A stretch of 5,352 bases of DNA. Origin: B21-G16 sp003644825 [NCBI: Candidatus Zhuqueibacterota bacterium] (GTDB lineage Bacteria; SM23-31; B21-G16). The DNA lies in contig QNDJ01000149.1 in NCBI GenBank assembly GCA_003644825.1, forward strand, positions 1-5,352, given 5' to 3'. Positions 1-5,352 of the stretch are shown in pieces (position 1 is the first letter of the stretch; every line of letters starts with the position of its first letter). The position numbers were made by a program, and so were the translations under genes. The notes under the pieces were generated by a model. That model saw only the letters and a program-made list of their open reading frames with translations. It was not told where the DNA came from and searched no databases.

Positions 1-5
1 ACATA

Positions 6-2270
6 ATGGAAAAGAGATTCAACCTTATTTTTGCAAATATCGGTCTTACTTCGATAATAACCCAGATTATTTACCTGAGAGAATTAATAGTGGTGTTTTA
101 CGGAAATGAGCTTTCCATCGGAATAATACTGGGTTTCTGGCTATTCTGGACCGCTATCGGAAGCCTTTTAGCCGGTAGATTTGCCTCAAAAATAAAAGAA
201 TCAATCACTTTTCTTTCATATCTTATTTTATTTAATATCTTTATAATACCTCTGTCTATTGTTATTATAAGAAGTTCAAAATCCTTTTTTAATATCTCTA
301 CAGGTGAAATAACAGGGTTATTCCCTATTTTAATTACATCATTTTTTCTTCTTTCACCATTTTGTTTTATCAGTGGTTCCATTTTTTCTTTTTGTTCAGC
401 AATTCTTTCTGGCTTTAAAAAGGAAAAACCTGAAATATCAATCGGAAAGGTGTATTTCTGGGAAGGACTTGGAGCAGGAATCGGTGGACTCATATCAAAT
501 TTCATCCTGATTAAACACCTTAATTCAATCCAGATATCATTTCTATTGAGTTCTTTAAACCTGGTTATATTTCTTCTTCTTAAAATCAGGGGTTCTATAA
601 AATATAAAGATATTTTTAAAATCTCTGTATCCGGGATAATCTTTTTTCTTCTGAGCTTTACATTTTCTCGAAAAATAGAAAACTTCAGCAACAATATCCT
701 GTGGAAGAACTTCAAACTGCAGGAAGTTAAAAATACCATTTATGGTAACATTGCTGTAACATCTTTTGATAATCAGTATAACTTTTTTGAGAACGGTCTA
801 TTTGTATTTTCTACAAAAGATGAATTGAGTGCAGAAGAATCCATTCATTTTCCCCTGCTGGAACATCCAAAACCAGAAAATATTCTATTAATAGGTGGGG
901 GTATCAACGGAAGTATTAAACAGTTAATAAAATATCCGACAATTGTAAACATCGATTATATTGAGCTTGACCCGGAAATAATAAGGCTGGGTAAAAAATA
1001 CAACCCTGACCTGAAAAAGGTTTTATCCAACAAAAAAATCAGTATCTATAATGTTGATGGAAGGTTTTTTATAAATCAATCTAATAAAAAATATGATATC
1101 ATAGTTGTTAATCTTCCTGACCCCTATACAATCCAGTTAAATAGATTCTATACAAGAGAATTTTTCAGAAAAGTAAAAGAAAGATTAAATGAAACAGGTA
1201 TTTTTTCATTCAGTTTAACATCTTCGGAGAATGTCATAGGTAATATTCTGTCTGAATTTCTAAGTATAATCTATACCTCTTTAAGACAGGAATTTCCAGA
1301 AACTATCGTTATACCAGGGAATACAAATCATTTCATTTCCTGTAATAAAAAAGGTATTCTGACAGAAAATTATAACATTCTTATTTCAAGGTTAAAAAAT
1401 AGAAATATAAAAACCAATTATATCAGCGAGTTCTACCTTCCTTACAGAATGGCTGAAGAAAGAATTGACTATTTAAAAACAAGAGTCAAAGAAAATGAGA
1501 GTCTATCAGCCAATCTGGATTTTAAACCCCTGGCTTATTATTATGACTTAATCCTTTGGAGTACAAAGTTCTCGAAAAACTTTAAATCATTATTTTTAGC
1601 ATTAGTAAAAATAAACAAACTAATATATTATTTTCTTATCTCAGGTATTTTTATATTTCTGATTGTATTCTTCTCTATATCAAAAAAGCAGGTCGAAATA
1701 GGTATTCCCTTTTCTGTTGCAGTAGTCGGTTTTACTGAAATAGCTCTTGAGATTATCATAATACTGGGGTTTCAGATCATCTATGGATACATATACTCAA
1801 AGATATCTATCCTGCTTGCAAGTTTTATGATTGGTTTATGCGCTGGAAGTTACTCAGCACTATTTCTATTTAAAAGAAAAAATGATGTATTTAAAATATT
1901 TATACAGATACAGGCATTTATCGTAATAATTCCTGTGATTATTCTGCTTTTTTTCAGCGGGATATTGAAACTGAATGCCCGTTTATTTACCATAATTTCT
2001 TCTGAATTTATATTTCCACTTCTAACGGTTCTCTGTGGATTCCTCGGAGGCCTTCATTTTACTTTATCAAATAGAATTTTCTTTAGCCAGAAAGTAAATA
2101 TTAACTGGGGAATAATCTATTCAGTTGACCTTGCAGGTTCATTCCTGGGTGCTATATTAATCAGTTCCTTTATAATACCAATTATAGGAATATACAAATC
2201 CTGTTATTTTATTTCAGTAATTAATATAATAGTTCTTATAATTCTCTTAATAATTAAAAGAAGGATTTAA
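6..2270 (+). CDS. Multi-pass membrane protein with central spermidine-synthase-like (SAM-fold) domain
   Basis: The 754-residue product has three parts. Residues about 6-221 form roughly seven hydrophobic membrane segments. Residues about 235-480 form a soluble Rossmann-like domain of the spermidine synthase type. Residues about 536-751 form a second set of six to seven membrane segments. In the core, GGGINGS (297-303) matches the glycine-rich nucleotide loop, E320 and D322 in IELDPE match the acidic ribose-binding segment, and D351-G352 match the usual DG motif. The aminopropyltransferase acid-rich loop reads VVNLPDPY, so the first Asp is N369 while D372 remains. The polyamine-site Tyr-His-Glu appears as S275-A276-E277. 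True spermidine synthases are soluble and about 280-300 residues long, so the substrate here is unknown; a role in methyl or aminopropyl transfer or in transport is only inference. Only 5 bp precede the ATG, so the ribosome site is out of view, but the N-terminus looks natural because it leads straight into the first membrane segment. Confidence 0.85.
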   Translation: MEKRFNLIFANIGLTSIITQIIYLRELIVVFYGNELSIGIILGFWLFWTAIGSLLAGRFASKIKESITFLSYLILFNIFIIPLSIVIIRSSKSFFNISTGEITGLFPILITSFFLLSPFCFISGSIFSFCSAILSGFKKEKPEISIGKVYFWEGLGAGIGGLISNFILIKHLNSIQISFLLSSLNLVIFLLLKIRGSIKYKDIFKISVSGIIFFLLSFTFSRKIENFSNNILWKNFKLQEVKNTIYGNIAVTSFDNQYNFFENGLFVFSTKDELSAEESIHFPLLEHPKPENILLIGGGINGSIKQLIKYPTIVNIDYIELDPEIIRLGKKYNPDLKKVLSNKKISIYNVDGRFFINQSNKKYDIIVVNLPDPYTIQLNRFYTREFFRKVKERLNETGIFSFSLTSSENVIGNILSEFLSIIYTSLRQEFPETIVIPGNTNHFISCNKKGILTENYNILISRLKNRNIKTNYISEFYLPYRMAEERIDYLKTRVKENESLSANLDFKPLAYYYDLILWSTKFSKNFKSLFLALVKINKLIYYFLISGIFIFLIVFFSISKKQVEIGIPFSVAVVGFTEIALEIIIILGFQIIYGYIYSKISILLASFMIGLCAGSYSALFLFKRKNDVFKIFIQIQAFIVIIPVIILLFFSGILKLNARLFTIISSEFIFPLLTVLCGFLGGLHFTLSNRIFFSQKVNINWGIIYSVDLAGSFLGAILISSFIIPIIGIYKSCYFISVINIIVLIILLIIKRRI

Positions 2271-2275
2271 GAGAA
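2242..2275. terminator. Inverted repeat at convergent gene ends, possible weak terminator
   Basis: A perfect 9-bp inverted repeat (TTCTCTTAA at 2242-2250, TTAAGAGAA at 2267-2275) is separated by a 16-nt loop. It spans the stop codon of the + strand membrane protein gene and lies just before the end of the - strand gene. On the + strand it is followed by the T-rich stretch ATTTCTATTTCTTTTTAG. Only two of the nine pairs are G-C and the loop is long, so the hairpin would be weak. An alternative AT-rich stem, 2269-2277 with 2282-2290 around a TTCT loop, competes with it. It is the only candidate seen for ending transcription of the two converging units. Confidence 0.25.
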
Positions 2276-2279
2276 ATTT

Positions 2280-3569
2280 CTATTTCTTTTTAGCTTTTTC
2301 TACAGTAGCTTCTTTAATTTCTTCATAATGAGAGGCATAAAATTCAAGGAGCTTTGGAGTTGCTTTTAAACACCTGCTGTATTTTCCTTCCTCGAGGCCG
2401 CCCATCGGTTTCAACAATGTTACTGCTTTAACACTGTGTTCCAGATGCGGGCAATCAGCTTTAAACACCTTACATACAAATATTGTCGGGCTTTTAAATC
2501 CTGTCATAGGATAGGGCACAGCATACTTCCACTCACACTCTTTAACGAGAAGTTCCATCTCATGATAAAAATCAAATATATCTTTAAGGTTTAAACCTAT
2601 AGTAAAAGCTTTAACAACATCATTATTAAGCTCTTTATGAAATGCTTTTACATTTAACTGGTCAACAATATAAGTGGGTTTTTGTCTGTCTCCGAACAAT
2701 CCATTTAACATTCTGGAATAAATCTCTGCAACAACTATAATATTAGCATACTTTGAAGTATTATCATCCCTGTTTATAAAATCTTTTCGACCAAAAAAGT
2801 AATCAACAACAAGCCTCATAGCATCCATTACTTCGAAGCCAAGATTTAAACTACCCAGCATATAACAACCTGTTCTATTTGCCTCCATATATTTTGGTAG
2901 TTGCTCCTTTTCTGGAAGTTTAATTATTGTATCTATCTGAGATAACCCCCCATAATTATGCAGAATAGCTGCTTTGATTAAATCAAGGAAATTCTGTTTT
3001 GAAAAGTCTAAAACACTCTTAAGTTCACCTGAATTTGCAATTCCTATCGAAAATAATGCAGTATTAATGGAATGGATATAAAAAAATCCTGCCGTTTTGC
3101 TTGTAGCACCCTCACTGCACAACCTCATCTTATAAAGAGTTAAAAGAATATTCTCATCGGTTAAAATCTCATCAAGTAGCTCGTCTATTTTATTCACAAT
3201 ATTTGTAAAAAGTTGACTATATATTTTAAGATTCTTCTTTTTACTGAAGAGGTTTTTAAAATCATCACCAACCATCTTTTTAAAAGATTTTATCAATTGT
3301 TCACTTCTCTTTACTCTGAACTTTAAAACCATATCCGGATAAGACTCGGTTAATTTGAGCAATCTTGCGATTCTATCCTCGGTTATATGAGTTCCTTTGG
3401 TGTAAAGCACAACATCCTTCTCGTTTTTCAGGTCATCAGCGAGCATTAAACCCTGAAGAAATCGGCTTGTATCCCTTGGATTGTATCTACAAAAAAGAAT
3501 TAATGCCTTTAAATTTGGCAGCTCGATAACATTCTGGCTGGCTGAAAAAAGCCTATCAACACTGAACAT
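2280..3569 (-). CDS. Degenerate HD-GYP-like signalling protein with Cys/His-containing tail
   Basis: This 429-residue protein is predicted to be cytoplasmic, as no signal peptide or membrane segment is seen. The N-terminal part contains LYTKGTHITEDRIARLL (55-71), a segment like those that precede HD-GYP domains. Residues about 150-340 follow the HD-GYP layout: H166 in a helix, then AAILHN (200-205) where HD is expected, an acidic linker, a MEANRTGCYML stretch (228-238) where the next metal His is expected, VVDYFFGRKDF (254-264) in place of HHE-DGSGYP, then a VVAEIYSRML helix (279-288) matching the usual VADxFxAL. The HD aspartate, the following lysine and the GYP motif are all lost, so c-di-GMP hydrolysis is unlikely and a binding or scaffold role is inferred. 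The tail carries C345, C366, C373, H375, H378 and C400. The gene lies 12 bp behind the receiver gene. AAGGA sits 8 nt before the ATG, which supports this start. An unrelated HD/HDOD-type fold is the main alternative. Confidence 0.7.
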   Translation of the reverse strand: MFSVDRLFSASQNVIELPNLKALILFCRYNPRDTSRFLQGLMLADDLKNEKDVVLYTKGTHITEDRIARLLKLTESYPDMVLKFRVKRSEQLIKSFKKMVGDDFKNLFSKKKNLKIYSQLFTNIVNKIDELLDEILTDENILLTLYKMRLCSEGATSKTAGFFYIHSINTALFSIGIANSGELKSVLDFSKQNFLDLIKAAILHNYGGLSQIDTIIKLPEKEQLPKYMEANRTGCYMLGSLNLGFEVMDAMRLVVDYFFGRKDFINRDDNTSKYANIIVVAEIYSRMLNGLFGDRQKPTYIVDQLNVKAFHKELNNDVVKAFTIGLNLKDIFDFYHEMELLVKECEWKYAVPYPMTGFKSPTIFVCKVFKADCPHLEHSVKAVTLLKPMGGLEEGKYSRCLKATPKLLEFYASHYEEIKEATVEKAKKK

Positions 3570-3577
3570 TTTAAAAA

Positions 3578-3582
3578 TCCTT
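3578..3582 (-). promoter_or_regulatory. Ribosome binding site overlapping upstream stop codon
   Basis: The - strand reads AAGGA followed by 8 nt and then the ATG of the HD-GYP-like gene. The first A of this site is the last base of the receiver gene's TAA stop codon. This fixes the start of the downstream gene and suggests that ribosomes ending on the receiver gene help initiate the next one. Confidence 0.6.
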
Positions 3583-3950
3583 TAACTTAAAACACTGTTG
3601 ACTTTTTCAAGTAATGCTTTAAAACTAAGGGGCTTTAGTATATAATCAACTACCCCCATTTCGATGCTTTCTTTCTTGAATACATCATCAAGAAAAACAC
3701 CACTCATAAAAATTACAGGGATTTTTTTTGTATTTTCATATTTCTGGAGCATTTTATAAAGAGCAATTCCGCTGATCTGAGGCAATACAACATCAAGTAA
3801 AATCATATCCGGATTCTCCATCTGTATTAAATCCCAGGCTACTTCTCCATCTTCTGCCATTATTATTTTATGACCTGTTTTTAAGCTCAGATAATTAGCA
3901 ATTGCCTCAGATAAATGAACATCATCGTCTACTATTAATATCTTTTTCAT
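3582..3950 (-). CDS. Single-domain response regulator (CheY-like receiver)
   Basis: The 122-residue protein is one complete receiver domain with no output domain. It begins MKKILIVDDD, giving the acidic metal-binding cluster at D8-D10. The phospho-acceptor is D53 in MILLDVVLP, the hydroxyl switch residue is S83 in VIFMSG, the aromatic switch is Y103, and the conserved lysine is K106 followed by P107. All residues needed for phosphorylation by a histidine kinase are therefore present. No kinase gene is in the window. The protein must act by contacting a partner, and the closely linked downstream HD-GYP-like gene is the obvious candidate (inference from spacing). The start is supported by the family-typical N-terminus; an AGGA lies only 3 nt before the ATG, a rather short spacer. 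I give no symbol because CheY-like proteins of this kind serve many pathways. Confidence 0.93.
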   Translation of the reverse strand: MKKILIVDDDVHLSEAIANYLSLKTGHKIIMAEDGEVAWDLIQMENPDMILLDVVLPQISGIALYKMLQKYENTKKIPVIFMSGVFLDDVFKKESIEMGVVDYILKPLSFKALLEKVNSVLS

Positions 3951-3988
3951 AGTTCCTATTCCAGATTTTAAAATTCTAATGATTAATT

Positions 3989-4017
3989 TTTATTTAAAAA
4001 TTTAATAAATTTGTAAA
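3989..4017 (-). promoter_or_regulatory. Possible promoter for the receiver / HD-GYP-like pair
   Basis: In the 95-bp gap between tyrS and the receiver gene (11 of 95 bases are G or C) the - strand has TTTACA at 4017-4012, a good -35 match. Candidate -10 hexamers are TAAATA (15-nt spacer) or AATAAA (17-nt spacer), both imperfect. Next to the -35 box is an AT palindrome of 7-bp arms, AAATTTA-T-TAAATTT, at 3998-4012. In DNA this AT-rich, promoter-like matches arise easily by chance, so this is tentative. No G-C-rich terminator hairpin for tyrS is visible in the gap; only T-rich runs follow its stop codon. Confidence 0.2.
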
Positions 4018-4045
4018 CTTTAATAAAATAAAAAATGAAAAAAAT

Positions 4046-5284
4046 TTAATCAACTATTATCCTGAAATACTTCTTTTTTCCTTTTCTTAAGAATATAGTT
4101 TTCTCGACAACATCTTTTTCACTAATAATTTCATCCGTTTCACTTAATCTTTTCTGGTTTATATAAGCACCACCCTGCATAATCAGTCTTTTAGCTTCAC
4201 TTTTTGAAGCAGTCAATCCGGTTCTATGAAATAACTCCACTGCTGGTATACCCTTTTTTATCAGTGATAACGGGATGTTCAGGGTCGGAACTTTTGATTC
4301 TGCTGAAACCTTCATTTCTTTCCTTCCAAAAATCTTTTCGGATGCATCCACAGCATTTTTAGCTTCTTTCTCGCCGTGGGTTAATTTTGTTACTTCATAA
4401 GCAAGAATCTTTTTTGCTTCTCTTATATCAGAACCTTTTAAATTTCCAAGCCTGTTTACTTCTTTTGCTGGAAGAAAGGTAAAGAGGTTCAGGAACCTTT
4501 CGACATCTCTATCATCAACATTTATCCAGTATTGATAAAAATCATAAGGTGAGGTTTTGTTTTTATCAAGCCATATTGTACCTTTCTCAGTTTTGCCGAA
4601 TTTTTGTCCGCTGGAAGTAGTAATCAGGGGAAATGTGATGCAATATGCATTTCCCCTTAACTTTTTTCTAATGAGTTCAATTCCTGCCACAATGTTTCCC
4701 CACTGGTCATCACCACCCATCTGAAGTTTACAATCAAAATTCTTATACAGATGGTAGAAGTCATAAGCCTGCAATGGCATATAATTAAATTCCAGAAAAG
4801 AAAGCCCTTTTTCAAGACGAATCTTATAAGATTCAAAAGTCAACATTCTATTGATACTGAAATGGACACCTATATCTCTTAAAAATTCAATATAGTTCAG
4901 AGGTAAAAGCCAATCTGCGTTATTTACCATTATTCCTTTTTTTTCCTCAAAGGAAATAAACCTTGATAGCTGTTCTTTTAATCCTGAGCTATTTTTTTCG
5001 ATCTGTTTTTTCGTCATCATTTTTCTCATTTCAGTTTTTCCACTTGGGTCTCCTATCATTGCAGTACCTCCGCCTATAACACAAATCACTCTGTGCCCAT
5101 ATTTCTGCATATAAGCAAGTGCCATAATAGGTACAAGGCTACCTATATGAAAACTGTCTGCTGTAGGGTCAAATCCTATGTAGCAGGTAACCTTCTCATT
5201 TTTCAAAATCTTTCTGATACCATCCTCATCAGATGTCTGTTGAATAAAACCTCTCTCTTGAAAAATATCAAAAACATTCCCCAT
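4046..5284 (-). CDS. tyrS: Tyrosyl-tRNA synthetase
   Basis: This class I aminoacyl-tRNA synthetase attaches tyrosine to tRNA(Tyr) in the cytoplasm using ATP. The 412-residue length is normal for the bacterial enzyme. The catalytic Rossmann domain opens with YIGFDPTADSFHIGSL (35-50), containing the tyrosine-site Y35 and D39 and the HIGH-type motif as HIGS (46-49). GGGTAMIGDPSGKTEMR (71-87) and LQMGGDDQWGNI (187-198) are family signatures, the latter in the tyrosine-binding region. The KMSKS-type loop is KFGKT (228-232), the bacterial form. Residues about 347-410 form the C-terminal S4 RNA-binding domain, with TASKSEAKRLIMQGGAYIN recognisable. Nothing is missing or truncated. GAGG at 5293-5296 lies 8 nt before the ATG and supports the start. 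The visible 68 bp upstream show no T-box motif. It is followed on the same strand by the receiver gene after 95 bp, with no evident functional link. Confidence 0.98.
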   Translation of the reverse strand: MGNVFDIFQERGFIQQTSDEDGIRKILKNEKVTCYIGFDPTADSFHIGSLVPIMALAYMQKYGHRVICVIGGGTAMIGDPSGKTEMRKMMTKKQIEKNSSGLKEQLSRFISFEEKKGIMVNNADWLLPLNYIEFLRDIGVHFSINRMLTFESYKIRLEKGLSFLEFNYMPLQAYDFYHLYKNFDCKLQMGGDDQWGNIVAGIELIRKKLRGNAYCITFPLITTSSGQKFGKTEKGTIWLDKNKTSPYDFYQYWINVDDRDVERFLNLFTFLPAKEVNRLGNLKGSDIREAKKILAYEVTKLTHGEKEAKNAVDASEKIFGRKEMKVSAESKVPTLNIPLSLIKKGIPAVELFHRTGLTASKSEAKRLIMQGGAYINQKRLSETDEIISEKDVVEKTIFLRKGKKKYFRIIVD

Positions 5285-5335
5285 TTTACCAACCTCAATT
5301 TTTTCTTTTTCTCGAGTGTAGGAAAATTCTTTCCG

Positions 5336-5343
5336 ATAATATA
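5336..5343 (-). promoter_or_regulatory. Possible -10 element upstream of tyrS
   Basis: About 52-59 bases upstream of the tyrS start the - strand reads TATATTAT, which contains the -10-like hexamers TATATT and TATTAT. The matching -35 region would lie beyond the end of the window, so the promoter cannot be tested here. The AT-rich background makes chance occurrence likely. Confidence 0.2.
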
Positions 5344-5352
5344 AGAAAATAT

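Noticed and set aside
98-739. 213-codon open frame on the - strand
   Set aside because: It lies wholly within the membrane protein gene, antisense to it. Its translation is a low-complexity Arg/Lys/Ile-rich sequence without recognisable motifs, as expected opposite AT-rich membrane-segment codons.
6-2270. Annotation of the + strand gene as spermidine synthase (speE)
   Set aside because: The membrane segments, the length of 754 residues, and replacement of the catalytic Asp and the polyamine-site residues argue against a standard aminopropyltransferase.
5138-5149. HIGS instead of HIGH in tyrosyl-tRNA synthetase as a possible defect
   Set aside because: The last position of the HIGH motif varies in this family (Ser or Asn occur in functional enzymes), and all other signatures are intact.
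5093-5344. 83-codon open frame on the + strand
   Set aside because: It overlaps the 5' end of tyrS antisense, has no family features and ends in a Phe run that reflects the purine-rich leader of tyrS.
5285-5352. T-box riboswitch upstream of tyrS
   Set aside because: tyrS genes are often T-box controlled, but the 68 bp visible show no AGGGTGG-type anti-terminator motif and no strong terminator. Only a 5-bp hairpin (GGAAA/TTTCC, 5321-5334) is present. More upstream sequence is outside the window.

Overview
This AT-rich bacterial window holds four intact protein-coding genes and no sign of mobile elements, CRISPR arrays, tRNA or rRNA genes. One gene lies on the + strand (6-2270). Three lie on the - strand (5284 down to 2280), and the two groups converge with only 9 bp between stop codons. 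The tyrosyl-tRNA synthetase is of the bacterial KFGKT type with an S4 tail, so the source is a bacterium. The low G+C content, the stand-alone receiver protein beside an HD-GYP-like protein, and the membrane protein with a spermidine-synthase-like core would fit several environmental lineages, such as deltaproteobacteria-like groups or uncultivated candidate phyla. The sequence alone does not let me name one.

Layout. Positions 6-2270 (+) encode a 754-residue integral membrane protein: an N-terminal bundle of about seven membrane segments, a central Rossmann-type spermidine-synthase-like domain, and a C-terminal membrane bundle. Its core keeps the nucleotide-binding motifs but not the usual polyamine-site residues, so it should not be called a spermidine synthase without care. 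Positions 2280-3569 (-) encode a 429-residue protein that I read as a degenerate HD-GYP-type protein with a Cys/His-containing C-terminal tail. Positions 3582-3950 (-) encode a single-domain response regulator with all catalytic receiver residues. Positions 4046-5284 (-) encode tyrosyl-tRNA synthetase (tyrS).

How the genes may work together. The receiver and the HD-GYP-like gene are 12 bp apart, and the second gene's ribosome binding site touches the first gene's stop codon. They are therefore almost certainly co-transcribed and probably work in one signalling pathway: a phosphorylatable receiver beside an output protein that looks catalytically dead. tyrS lies upstream on the same strand, across a 95-bp gap that is about 88% A+T. 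It may contribute read-through, but the gap could also hold a separate promoter. The + strand membrane protein is a convergent neighbour with no evident functional link. The most interesting points are the receiver plus pseudo-HD-GYP pair, the conserved-looking Cys/His tail, and the altered active site of the membrane-embedded spermidine-synthase-like protein.
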